A DNA stretch of 64,000 bases from CAYLPU01 sp964385635 (lineage in GTDB: Bacteria > Chloroflexota > Anaerolineae > B4-G1), in NCBI GenBank assembly GCA_964385635.1, contig CAYLPU010000009.1:1-64000 (forward strand), written 5' to 3'. The translations under genes were made by a program, and so were the position numbers. Positions 8,744-16,419 of this stretch are shown here, one piece after another; position 1 is the stretch's first letter, and the number at the start of each line of letters is the position of its first letter. The notes beneath the pieces were generated by a model, which made no database searches, had not been told where the DNA came from, and worked only from the letters and a program-made list of their open reading frames with translations.

Positions 8744-9717
8744 TCTCTCTCCTTGTCCCGGAGGCCAGACAACTCCTCAAACAATTCCTGCTCACGAGTG
8801 CTAAGCCTTTGGGGAACCCGCACCTGGACTGTAGCCAGCAGGTCGCCACGCTGCTGCGGATAACGCGGGTTGGGCATCCCCTTGCCCCGCAGACGGAAAG
8901 TCTTGCCGCCGCTCGTGCCGGCGGGGATCCTCAACGACACGTCACCATCCAGCGTCGCCACCCGTACCTGGCCGCCCAGGACAGCAGCATACAGATCCAC
9001 GTCAACGTCGTGGCGCAGATTATCCCCCTCGCGCCTGAAGACCGGATGTGGCTTGACCGTGACGTTCAAGTACAGATCGCCAGGTAGGCTGCCCCCATAG
9101 CCAGCCTCCCCCTTGCTGGCGATGCGCACCTTTGCCCCACTCCGCGCTCCTGGCGGGATCTTCACCCGAATCCTCCGTCCACCCCGCTCCAGCACGCGGG
9201 TAGCGCCGTGGAATGCCTCCTCCAGCGATATCTCCACCGAGGCCTCCACATCCTGCCCAAGCTGCACGCGCCGGCTGGCTGTGCGGCGAAAGAGGTCCTC
9301 GGAAGTGCGAGCGCGCCCTGCCCCACCTGTCCCGCCAAAGACGCCGCGAAAGAAGTCCGAAAACATACCAGCCCCCGACCCACCGAAGAGATCGCCCAGG
9401 TCGCCGCTCCACTCGACATGTGCCCCTCCCGGCGCACCGGTGAACCACTGAGACCAGTCAAACTGACCTGGGTCGCGGCCCGTACGCTGCCAATGCTGCC
9501 AACTGGCTCCTAAGCGGTCGTATTTGACCCGTTTCTCCTGGTCCCCCAGAACCTCGTATGCTTCGTTGATCCCCTTGAACCTTTCCTCAGCCTGCTCGTC
9601 GCCCGGATTGACGTCGGGATGAAATTGACGGGCCAACCGACGGTAGGCCCGCTTAATATCCTTCTCGCTCGCATCCCGATCCACGCCCAGGATTTTGTAG
9701 TAGTCTTTGTATTCCAT
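8740..9717 (-). CDS. DnaJ-type co-chaperone of class B (CbpA-like)
   Basis: Stimulates the ATPase of DnaK and hands over clients. J domain at residues 3-70 with HPD at 33-35, then a Gly/Phe-rich stretch (about 80-140), and two C-terminal substrate-binding domains. The CxxCxGxG zinc fingers of true DnaJ are absent, so it is a CbpA/type II protein of 325 residues. ATG 9717 (MEYKDYYKILGV) is the family start; a GTG nine bases further upstream is in frame but less likely. First gene of the dnaJ-htrA operon. Confidence 0.94.
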   Translation of the reverse strand: MEYKDYYKILGVDRDASEKDIKRAYRRLARQFHPDVNPGDEQAEERFKGINEAYEVLGDQEKRVKYDRLGASWQHWQRTGRDPGQFDWSQWFTGAPGGAHVEWSGDLGDLFGGSGAGMFSDFFRGVFGGTGGAGRARTSEDLFRRTASRRVQLGQDVEASVEISLEEAFHGATRVLERGGRRIRVKIPPGARSGAKVRIASKGEAGYGGSLPGDLYLNVTVKPHPVFRREGDNLRHDVDVDLYAAVLGGQVRVATLDGDVSLRIPAGTSGGKTFRLRGKGMPNPRYPQQRGDLLATVQVRVPQRLSTREQELFEELSGLRDKERE

Positions 9718-9747
9718 TCCCACCACCCCACAACAGCCCCTCTTGCA

Positions 9748-9785
9748 CCTTAAGCCATTTTATACCTTAAGCCCCTCCCTGTCAA
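9748..9785 (-). promoter_or_regulatory. dnaJ-htrA promoter with duplicated 9-bp site around the -10
   Basis: On the minus strand, a perfect TTGACA (9780-9785), 17-bp spacer and TAAAAT (9757-9762); an alternative -10 TATAAA lies 2 bp upstream. Two perfect copies of GGCTTAAGG (9748-9756 and 9765-9773) flank the TATAAAAT, with 17 bp from start to start. CTTAAG is itself a palindrome. The position over the -10 fits a repressor-binding site. Confidence 0.72.
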
Positions 9786-9792
9786 GCACATA

Positions 9793-9828
9793 CAAAAAAG
9801 CGGAGGCAGGCTCATCTGCCCGCCCCCG
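9793..9828 (-). terminator. Probable terminator of the L25 gene
   Basis: Reading the minus strand, an imperfect GC-rich hairpin (arms about 9820-9828 and 9800-9809, ATGAGC loop) is followed by six T residues (9794-9799). It lies 25 bp past the L25 stop and just before the dnaJ promoter. Confidence 0.6.
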
Positions 9829-9852
9829 CCCCACTTCCCGCCTTGTCCGTCG

Positions 9853-10536
9853 CTAATCTTCTCTGCCAGGAGCCTCTGCCCCCTTCTCCCTGGCTGCCGT
9901 GATGACCTCGATCTCTTCGGCCTCAGGCACAACCATTTCCTCTTCCTCTTCCTCCTCTTCCTCCTCCCTCACCAGCACCACACGCGCGATCACCTCGTCT
10001 GGGTCGGTAAGGAGCTCTATGCCAGCAGGAATAGCCAGGTCGCGCACGTGCAACGCCTGACCCAACTCGATCAGGTCCGAGAAGTCCACCTCGATCCCGT
10101 CCACCAGATCGCCAGGCAGACATTCAACCTCGACAGCAGAGATGCCATACAACATAACACCCTCTTGCCGCTCCACGACTGGAGATTCCCCCACTATCAC
10201 CAAAGGCACCTCAGCCGTCAGGCGCTCGGTCATCTTCACGCGATAAAAATCCACGTGCAACAGAGTGCCCCGGATAGAGTCGCGCTGCACGTCACGCACA
10301 AGGGCCATCTCAGGTTGCTTTCGTCCCTCGACCTTGATGCGGACGAGTTGGCTGCCGCCGACCTGTGAGAGCACCCGCCTCAAACTTGACTCCTCGAATT
10401 GTACAGACACAGAGTCGAAACTATGTCCATACATCACGCCCGGCACCCACCCCTGTCGTCGCAGTTGTTTCACCTGCTTACCTATCACCGTTCGCTTTTC
10501 GGCTGTCAACTCAACCTGTTCTACGCGCTGATCCAT
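9853..10536 (-). CDS. rplY: Ribosomal protein L25 (Ctc/TL5 form)
   Basis: Binds 5S rRNA in the large ribosomal subunit. The N-terminal L25 beta-barrel (about residues 5-95) carries the family pattern LRRQGWVPGVMYG, followed by the TL5/CTC C-terminal domain (about 100-190). The tail is very acidic (EEEEEEEEEE run), as in many long-form L25 proteins. 227 residues. Strong promoter upstream at 10641-10669; the leader between holds a GC-rich hairpin that might serve autoregulation. Confidence 0.95.
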   Translation of the reverse strand: MDQRVEQVELTAEKRTVIGKQVKQLRRQGWVPGVMYGHSFDSVSVQFEESSLRRVLSQVGGSQLVRIKVEGRKQPEMALVRDVQRDSIRGTLLHVDFYRVKMTERLTAEVPLVIVGESPVVERQEGVMLYGISAVEVECLPGDLVDGIEVDFSDLIELGQALHVRDLAIPAGIELLTDPDEVIARVVLVREEEEEEEEEEMVVPEAEEIEVITAAREKGAEAPGRED

Positions 10537-10605
10537 TCAACACCTCCCCAACTCCCGCTTCGTCCGGTGGCAAAGCAGGAACTCTTTGACTCTTTGGCAA
10601 TCAAA

Positions 10606-10628
10606 CGGGCGGGGCTCGGGCCCGCCCG
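10606..10628 (-). promoter_or_regulatory. GC-rich hairpin in the L25 leader
   Basis: CGGGCGGG/CCCGCCCG, 8-bp perfect stem with 7-nt loop, starting within about 10 nt of the predicted transcription start of the L25 mRNA. Could be a 5'-stabilising or regulatory structure; no family match claimed. Confidence 0.4.
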
Positions 10629-10640
10629 CACGGCTGGGCT

Positions 10641-10669
10641 ATTGTAGCGCAAACAACCACTTTCGTCAA
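10641..10669 (-). promoter_or_regulatory. Promoter of the L25 gene
   Basis: TTGACG, 17-bp spacer, TACAAT on the minus strand, about 105 bp before the L25 start; five of six matches in each box. Confidence 0.8.
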
Positions 10670-10683
10670 GCGTACGGCCGCAC

Positions 10684-10712
10684 TTGCGCAGAACGACAAG
10701 ATTCGTTATCAT
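10684..10712 (+). promoter_or_regulatory. Possible promoter of the lipid kinase gene
   Basis: TTGCGC, 17-bp spacer, TATCAT, followed by an AT-rich stretch and the gene 35 bp later. The -35 is weak (three of six). It runs divergently from the L25 promoter. Confidence 0.35.
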
Positions 10713-10746
10713 GTATATAAGGAGAACAAAGGAAAGGACGGAAGAA

Positions 10747-11676
10747 ATGACCACAGCCAAAATCATCGTAAACCCGTACGCAGGCCGCTGGAAGGCCAAG
10801 GCGGCCATCCCCGACATCGAGCGGGACTGCCAGAAGATCGGCCTGGACTACGAATTGGTCGTCACCGAGGAGCCAAACCACGGCATCGAACTGGCGCGGG
10901 AAGCGGCCTTGGCGGGCTTCTCGCCCATCGTCTCCGCTGGCGGCGACGGTAGCATCAGCGAGGTGGTCAACGGCCTGATGCAGGCCGCGGCCAGCGAGAT
11001 GGCTGGCCCGCTGGGTATCATCCCGCTCGGTTCGGCCGACGACTTCGCCGACATGCTCGGCCTGGAAAAGGAAGTCGAAGCAGCATGCCGGGCCATCCTG
11101 GCGGGACACACGCGCATCATTGACGTGGGATGCGTCAACGGCCGCTACTTCGACAACAACTCGGCCATCGGGCTGGAGCCGATGGTGACCATCACAGAGA
11201 GGGCGATGAAGCGGATCCAGGGCACACCGCGCTACATCCTGGCCGCGCTCAAGACCATCCTCAGCCACGAGCCCTGGCACGTACGACTCGTTTGGGACGA
11301 TGGGGAGTACGACGGGCCAACCGCGCTGGTCTCCGTGGGCAACACCCGCCGCACCGGAGGCGCATTCTGGATGACGCCCCGGGCCGAGCCGGACGATGGA
11401 TACCTGGACTTCGTGTTCACCGGGAGGCTGGGACGGCTCAAGTTGCTGCGGTTGCTGCCCAAGACCTTCGACGGCAGTCACATCGAGGACCCACGGGTGC
11501 GATACGCCCGCACCACCCACCTGACCATCGAGTGCGATCCGCCCACCCCCATCCAGGCCGACGGCGAACTGTTCGAGTTATCTGCGACCCACGTCGAATA
11601 CACGATCCTGCCAGGCCGGCTACAGGTGATCGTGCCAGATAAGAACACGGATTCCAGAACACCAACAGATGGATAA
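10747..11676 (+). CDS. Diacylglycerol kinase-family lipid kinase (YegS/DgkB-like)
   Basis: Phosphorylates a lipid such as diacylglycerol with ATP, feeding phospholipid synthesis at the inner face of the membrane. The nucleotide-binding GGDGS motif is at about residues 65-69, after the usual N-terminal strand TAKIIVNPYAG. The C-terminal beta-sandwich domain contains the PLGSADDFA and DGE patterns. 309 residues. Start ATG 10747 follows AAGGACGGAAG; the in-frame TTG at 10684 lies in the promoter. The family also includes sphingosine-like kinases, so the exact lipid is not shown by the sequence. Confidence 0.9.
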   Translation: MTTAKIIVNPYAGRWKAKAAIPDIERDCQKIGLDYELVVTEEPNHGIELAREAALAGFSPIVSAGGDGSISEVVNGLMQAAASEMAGPLGIIPLGSADDFADMLGLEKEVEAACRAILAGHTRIIDVGCVNGRYFDNNSAIGLEPMVTITERAMKRIQGTPRYILAALKTILSHEPWHVRLVWDDGEYDGPTALVSVGNTRRTGGAFWMTPRAEPDDGYLDFVFTGRLGRLKLLRLLPKTFDGSHIEDPRVRYARTTHLTIECDPPTPIQADGELFELSATHVEYTILPGRLQVIVPDKNTDSRTPTDG

Positions 11677-11890
11677 GGAGGCTACGCCGCCGCTCCCCCT
11701 ACTCGCTGGTGGGGAACGGCCTCATGGTAATGAGCGACGCTGCTTTCCAGACCAAGCCTTTCTCTAGCGAGGGGGGGGGGACCTCGTCCTTTACCGCCTG
11801 CCAGATCGCGGAACAGGGCTGCCTTACGTCGCCCGCGCATGACCCAGAGCGATGCCGGCATAGCCGAAAGGAGTTACCTTGATTTAGCTT

Positions 11891-12247
11891 TCAGGCTAAC
11901 CCAACTGCTCGTTTCAGTGCGATATCCAGTGCGTTTTGCAATTCGGAGGTGGTACGTCCCAGTCGGCGCAGGATGAGGGAGCGGTGTAGCGTGGCTATCT
12001 TGCCCATCTTGAAAACCGATGTGCTTCTCAAGCCCGTTTGGACAAACGCCGGGTGTGTGACGTCCAGCACGTACTCGGTTGGTTCAGGTACAGGCGGGAT
12101 GACCGAGGAGATGAAAGCGACCAGGATGTCTCCACCTACCGGGTCGGGAGAGACGATGAGCGCAGGGCGCACCTTCCGTCCACTCAGGTCGGTGAATGGG
12201 AATGGAACCAGCACAATGTCTCCACGGTGAAGCAACGGGAGGGTCAC
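11891..12247 (-). CDS. PemK/MazF-family toxin
   Basis: 118-residue MazF/PemK-type toxin, expected to be an mRNA endonuclease. Family features: RGDIVLVPFPFTDLSGRKVRPALIVS at the N-terminus (SH3-like barrel with the conserved RP), and a central S/T-containing strand. Its ATG overlaps the antitoxin stop (ATGA at 12244-12247). The roughly 210 bp between it and the lipid kinase hold no gene I can support, only a G10 run at 11771-11780. Confidence 0.85.
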   Translation of the reverse strand: MTLPLLHRGDIVLVPFPFTDLSGRKVRPALIVSPDPVGGDILVAFISSVIPPVPEPTEYVLDVTHPAFVQTGLRSTSVFKMGKIATLHRSLILRRLGRTTSELQNALDIALKRAVGLA

Positions 12248-12483
12248 GAGACCGGCTCTCCATCCTTAATGGAGTAAATGTCCTCGCGGGGGTCGGCCAG
12301 AAAGGCGAAACTGGGGCTCTGTTCGGCCAACACAGCCAGTGCCCAGGCTGGCAAATCATCTGCCAGGGTCGCCTCGTCTTCTGGAACGAAAACGAGCTTG
12401 ACCTTCTGTCGCTCGGATAGGTAAACGTCACCTAGCGGTCTGAACAGCCCGTTCTCATATATGGCGTCAATCGTCTGAATCAT
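12244..12483 (-). CDS. DUF104/AF2212-like antitoxin
   Basis: 79-residue protein starting MIQTIDAIYENGLFRPLGDV, the hallmark of the DUF104 antitoxin family (short beta N-terminus, acidic C-terminus). AGGAGGAG precedes the ATG. It is the first gene of a two-gene operon with the MazF-like toxin and has a near-consensus promoter of its own. DUF104 proteins more often pair with PIN toxins, so the MazF partner is worth noting. Confidence 0.82.
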   Translation of the reverse strand: MIQTIDAIYENGLFRPLGDVYLSERQKVKLVFVPEDEATLADDLPAWALAVLAEQSPSFAFLADPREDIYSIKDGEPVS

Positions 12484-12509
12484 TGGTGTATCTCCTCCTG
12501 CTCAATTTA

Positions 12510-12538
12510 ATTGTACCATGCTCATAGCAGGGTGTAAA
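12510..12538 (-). promoter_or_regulatory. Promoter of the DUF104/MazF-like operon
   Basis: TTTACA, 17-bp spacer, TACAAT on the minus strand, 27 bp before the antitoxin start. Five of six matches in both boxes. Confidence 0.85.
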
Positions 12539-12577
12539 GTCCGAGTGCCAGCATGCTTTCCTCTTACTCTCCATCCA

Positions 12578-12586
12578 TGCTATAAT
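12578..12586 (+). promoter_or_regulatory. Extended -10 promoter before a tiny ORF
   Basis: TGCTATAAT, a perfect -10 with the TGn extension; no good -35. A GGAGGTG ribosome-binding site and ATG (12610) follow. Confidence 0.5.
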
Positions 12587-12609
12587 CGGCCCAGCGCTGG
12601 AGGTGACAT

Positions 12610-12693
12610 ATGTCTGCAGTAACAACTGAGCGAGTCGTCATCGGTAAGCTGACCTTGGCCGCCGAAGACGGACAATTGTCGATATTTGCTTGA
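12610..12693 (+). CDS. 27-residue ORF, possible remnant of a longer gene
   Basis: ATG 12610 follows a good GGAGGTG site and an extended -10 promoter, then codes MSAVTTERVVIGKLTLAAED and a few more residues to a TGA at 12691. Strong expression signals in front of such a short frame suggest a truncated gene (an antitoxin start is one option) or a leader peptide. The next 95 bp, to the SNF2 gene, carry a repetitive tract built on ATTCGTGTC/CATTCGTGG and no gene. Confidence 0.35.
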   Translation: MSAVTTERVVIGKLTLAAEDGQLSIFA

Positions 12694-12788
12694 GTGTTTC
12701 TCTATCAATTTCGAGACGAAATTCGTGTCTTGTGTCCATTCGTGGCATTCGTGTCCAGGAACTATCCGGCAGTGAAAGAGAGAACCAG

Positions 12789-15680
12789 ATGAACCAGACC
12801 CAACAACAAACAGACATGCTCCAGGAACAAATCAAGCGCCGCCGCAAGCGCGGCATGGAAGAACTCGTCAAAATCGTCAACCAGGGCCAGCATCCAGTCT
12901 ACAGCACCTTCGAAGTGACCTCCACGTCCGAACGAGTCTATACTGTCCAGATTCGCTCGCTCACCGAGCGACTCAACACCTGCACCTGCCCCGACTACCA
13001 CACCAACACCATCGGTACGTGCAAGCACATTGAGGGCGTGCTGGCCAACCTGGAAGAGGAGTTCGCCGATCAGTGGGAAGATCTTATTACCCAGGCTCCA
13101 CCCATCGCCCAATTGTACGTCCACCACGCCGAGCGAACCACTGTCCGCGTCACGTTGCCTTTCCCGAAGCGCAAGAGGCTACACGCGTTGCTGACCCGCT
13201 ACTTCGATGCCGAGGGCGTCCTGCAGGGCAAGGTCACGCAGAGCCTACCCGTGTTGCTCGGCGAATTGAACCGGTTGCCCGCCCGCGAGCACGAGCAGAT
13301 TCACGTGGACCAGTCTGTGCACGACTACTTGAAAAACCGACAGGACATCGAAGCGGTTCAGCAACAACAAAGCTGGTTCCTCGACCAGGTGGAACAGGGC
13401 AACCGTTCGCTCAGCGTTCTCTCGACACCGCTCTACGGCTACCAGGAAGAAGGCTTGCTTCACCTGACCTTTGGCCGGCGCGCGTTGCTGGCCGACGACA
13501 TGGGCCTGGGCAAGACAGTGCAGGCCATCGCCGCCGCCGCCCTGCTCAAGCAACTGCGCGACATCCAGCACGTGCTGATCGTCTGCCCCGCCTCGCTCAA
13601 GCACCAGTGGGCGCGCGAAATCCGCCGTTTCACCTCGCTGTCCGTCCAGGTCATCGAAGGCAACCCGATTCAGCGCCGCCAATTGTACCGAGACCTCCAG
13701 TTCTTCAACATCATCAACTACGAACTGGTACGCTTTGACGAGGAAAAGATCGCCCAGTGCGCGTTCGACCTGGTGATGCTCGACGAAGCCCAGAGAATAA
13801 AGAACTGGCGCACAAAGACCGCCGACAAGGTCAAGCGACTGCGCAGCCCCTACGCCTTTGTCCTGACCGGGACGCCATTGGAGAACCGGCTGGACGAACT
13901 TTACTCGATTTTCCAATTTATTGATCCCACCATCCTCGGCCCACTGTGGCGTTTCAACCAACGGTACTATGAGACCGAACGGCGACCCTCCGGTTCCTAC
14001 AAGGTGCTGGGCTACAAGAACCTGGACGAACTCCGCCACCGCATCGCGCCTTACGTGCTGCGCCGCGTGCGCGAGGAGGTGCTGCTCGACCTGCCTGAGC
14101 GCATTGACAGCAACTTCTTCGTCGAGATGACCGACCCCCAGTGGGCTGCCTATGCCGAATACGAGCGGAGAGTCGCTCAGTTGATGGCGCGAGCACGCCG
14201 GCGTCCACTCACGCCGGAGGAACACAAGATCCTCCTGGGGTCCCTGGTCAAAATGCGCCTGATCTGTAACGCACTGGCGCTCCACGATCCAGAGATCAAG
14301 CCCCAGGACCGCGAGAAGACCGCCCCCAAACTGCGCGAATTGCGCGAGATTCTCGGCGAGGAAGTCGCCAGCAACGGCCACAAGGCCATTCTCTTCAGCC
14401 AATGGACGCGGATGCTCAATCTGACCGAGCCGACGCTGGAAAGGCTCAAGTTGGGTTGGGTCAAACTCACCGGCGACGTGCCCTCCAGGAAGCGCGGCGC
14501 GCTCATCGAGCAATTCTTCGAAGACCCCCGCTGCAAGGTATTCCTCTCTACCGACGCCGGCGGCGTGGGACTGAATCTGCAGGCCGCCAGCATGGTGGTC
14601 AACCTCGACCTGCCCTGGAACCCGGCCGTGCTTGCCCAACGCATCGCCCGCGCGCACCGTCATGGCCAGCCGCACACCGTCAACGTCATCAATCTGATTG
14701 CCAAGGGCACCATCGAGGAACGTATGCTCGACACGCTGGCCGCCAAGCGAGCCGTCTTCGACGCAGCGTTCAACGAGGACAGCACCGTCACCGAACTCTC
14801 GTTCAAAGACGCAGGTCAGGGTATCTTGCAGCGGCTCGAAGTGCTTTTGGGCACTCGGGAAGCGATCAAGCCAGAACTGGTGCTCGAACCCACCGCCGTC
14901 CCACCCGGGGCAGAACCAGAAGCAGTGCCCACTCCCACGCTGCAGGGCTTCGCCGACATACTGGTGGGACACTATCCAGGCCGTATCCTGCTGGTGCGAG
15001 AGGCTCCGCAACTTCCTCCCGCTCCCGCCGACGGTAACATTCTCGTCGTCGTGGACCGTGAACCAGCCAGGCTGCGCTCCAGGGTCGAGAAACTGCTCAA
15101 CGGACACTACGGCGATTCCCCAGCGCCGGGCTTGTTGCTGATGGAACAGGAGGGCTACCGTGCACTCTCCGCCCTCACCGGCGGGGCGATGGAACAGATG
15201 GCCGAGGCGGCCACTGTTTACCAGGCCCCAGCCATTCCCGCGCCGGCCCGCGACGACGAGCGCAAAGCGTTGGAAAAGCGGCTGCGCCGCGCCAACAAGG
15301 GTTTCGACACCGCCGACAAGCGGCTCAAACTGGCATCCGTCGTGTTGCAGGGCGGCTTTCCCGAGGAAGTGATGCGTCCCGTGCGCCAGGCGTTAGGGTG
15401 GGCGCTGAGCACACACCTCTTGCTCGCTCTTTCCAAGGGCAAAACGCCCGGCGAAGCACTGCCCTCCCCGCGCCTGGTGGAGGCGGAACTGGTCGCCACT
15501 GACCGCATCCCCACCGGCCTGGCCGCCCGCGTGGACCGCGTCCGCGTCCTCACCGCACCACCGGCCGAGGACGAAGAGGAAGCCCCACCTCCCAGCGTCA
15601 AGGCCGCCGAAGGATTCATCGCCACCATCCAGGAACTAATCGACCTGGGGCGGGAACGAGTCGCGCAGGAGGGGTTGTAG
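12789..15680 (+). CDS. SNF2-family DNA translocase with N-terminal SWIM zinc finger
   Basis: Superfamily 2 ATPase of the SNF2/RapA group, remodelling protein-DNA or RNA-polymerase complexes. A SWIM zinc finger CxCx(10)CxH is at Cys65, Cys67, Cys78, His80. The helicase core has Walker A DDMGLGKT (about 237), DEAQ (about 331), the TGTPLENRLDEL motif III, GGVGLNLQAAS and QRIARAHRHGQ (about 617). The last 260 residues are less conserved and Pro/Ala-rich, with no clear domain. ATG 12789 (MNQTQQQ) is preferred: the extra N-terminal residues of the longer frame come from the repetitive leader. 963 residues. Neighbours are toxin-antitoxin and repair genes. Confidence 0.92.
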   Translation: MNQTQQQTDMLQEQIKRRRKRGMEELVKIVNQGQHPVYSTFEVTSTSERVYTVQIRSLTERLNTCTCPDYHTNTIGTCKHIEGVLANLEEEFADQWEDLITQAPPIAQLYVHHAERTTVRVTLPFPKRKRLHALLTRYFDAEGVLQGKVTQSLPVLLGELNRLPAREHEQIHVDQSVHDYLKNRQDIEAVQQQQSWFLDQVEQGNRSLSVLSTPLYGYQEEGLLHLTFGRRALLADDMGLGKTVQAIAAAALLKQLRDIQHVLIVCPASLKHQWAREIRRFTSLSVQVIEGNPIQRRQLYRDLQFFNIINYELVRFDEEKIAQCAFDLVMLDEAQRIKNWRTKTADKVKRLRSPYAFVLTGTPLENRLDELYSIFQFIDPTILGPLWRFNQRYYETERRPSGSYKVLGYKNLDELRHRIAPYVLRRVREEVLLDLPERIDSNFFVEMTDPQWAAYAEYERRVAQLMARARRRPLTPEEHKILLGSLVKMRLICNALALHDPEIKPQDREKTAPKLRELREILGEEVASNGHKAILFSQWTRMLNLTEPTLERLKLGWVKLTGDVPSRKRGALIEQFFEDPRCKVFLSTDAGGVGLNLQAASMVVNLDLPWNPAVLAQRIARAHRHGQPHTVNVINLIAKGTIEERMLDTLAAKRAVFDAAFNEDSTVTELSFKDAGQGILQRLEVLLGTREAIKPELVLEPTAVPPGAEPEAVPTPTLQGFADILVGHYPGRILLVREAPQLPPAPADGNILVVVDREPARLRSRVEKLLNGHYGDSPAPGLLLMEQEGYRALSALTGGAMEQMAEAATVYQAPAIPAPARDDERKALEKRLRRANKGFDTADKRLKLASVVLQGGFPEEVMRPVRQALGWALSTHLLLALSKGKTPGEALPSPRLVEAELVATDRIPTGLAARVDRVRVLTAPPAEDEEEAPPPSVKAAEGFIATIQELIDLGRERVAQEGL

Positions 15681-15732
15681 GAAAATGACCAATGACAAAT
15701 GGCGGGGTGACAGGTTGAGAGGGAAGTAAACA

Positions 15733-15969
15733 ATGGCAGACTATCGTATCGTTATTGACCCGCAGGTACACTTTGGGCGGCCCTGTGTGGCCGGTACGCG
15801 CATCCCCGTCTATTGCGTGCTGGAACTGGTGCAGACTGGCATCTCCTTTGATGAGATCATCAGCGATTACTACCCGGACCTTACTTTCGAAGACGTAGCC
15901 GCTTGCGTGGAGTACGCCACTGAACTGGTGAAGTCGGAGGAAATCCATCTGGCAAAGGTGGCAGCATGA
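15733..15969 (+). CDS. DUF433 antitoxin
   Basis: 78-residue helix-turn-helix-like protein of the DUF433 family: RIVIDPQVHFGRPCVAGTRIPV, then LVQTGISFDEIISDYYPDLTFEDVAACVEYA. Such proteins are antitoxins of DUF5615 (Mut7-C/PIN-like) toxins, and the next gene is one, overlapping by 4 bp (ATGA). GAGGGAAG lies before the ATG. Confidence 0.88.
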   Translation: MADYRIVIDPQVHFGRPCVAGTRIPVYCVLELVQTGISFDEIISDYYPDLTFEDVAACVEYATELVKSEEIHLAKVAA

Positions 15970-16338
15970 GATTCCTGGCCGATCAGGACGTTTACCAGTC
16001 CACTGTGGATTTCTTACGCGCTCTCGACCACGATGTCGTTTGCGTCAGAGAGATTGGCATGGCCCGAGCATCAGACGAGGAGATTCTGGACCATGCCCAC
16101 AAGGAACAGCAGATCCTACTGACTAAAGACAAGGACTTCGGTGCGTTGGTCTTCCTGCGCCTGCAAGAGCACAGTGGTGTCATTCTGCTACGCATCGGCC
16201 CCCACGACGGTAGACAATGTGCATCAGGAGTTAGCGCGCTTGCTCCAGACACACGCGACGGAAGACCTGCACAGGGCTTTCGTCACCGTGGAACCGGGTC
16301 GGCATCGTATACGCATCAGGACATCCGAGCGTGGGTAG
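15966..16338 (+). pseudogene. DUF5615 PIN-like toxin, frameshifted at a C5 run
   Basis: The first 78 codons read as a normal DUF5615/Mut7-C RNase-like toxin (MRFLADQDVYQSTVDFLRAL, ILLTKDKDFGAL, GVILLRIG). After GVILLRIGP the frame degenerates, while the +1 frame continues the family ending (TVDNVHQELARLLQ ... AFVTVEPGRHRIRI) to a stop at 16338. Removing one C from the CCCCC run at 16199-16203 restores one continuous protein of about 123 residues. Either the toxin is dead, or the run is a sequencing error, or slippage at the run keeps expression low. The unshifted frame ends at 16343. Confidence 0.8.
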
Positions 16339-16419
16339 CATAGGAGCCGTCGGGGCCATGCAAGAGCCAATTGACCTGGGGCGGTAGAGGCTATAGCAGA
16401 AGATTGGGAGGTTGCACCA

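Noticed and set aside
10666..11520. Minus-strand frame opposite the lipid kinase
   Set aside because: The plus strand has GGDGS and the family fold; the antisense frame has no motif.
11677..11890. Possible gene in the gap after the lipid kinase
   Set aside because: No frame with a start, ribosome-binding site and plausible protein; only a G10 run and GC-rich sequence.
13245..15107. Long minus-strand open frame (620 codons) opposite the SNF2 gene
   Set aside because: It is the antisense shadow of a high-GC gene with clear helicase motifs on the plus strand; its own translation has no recognisable motif.
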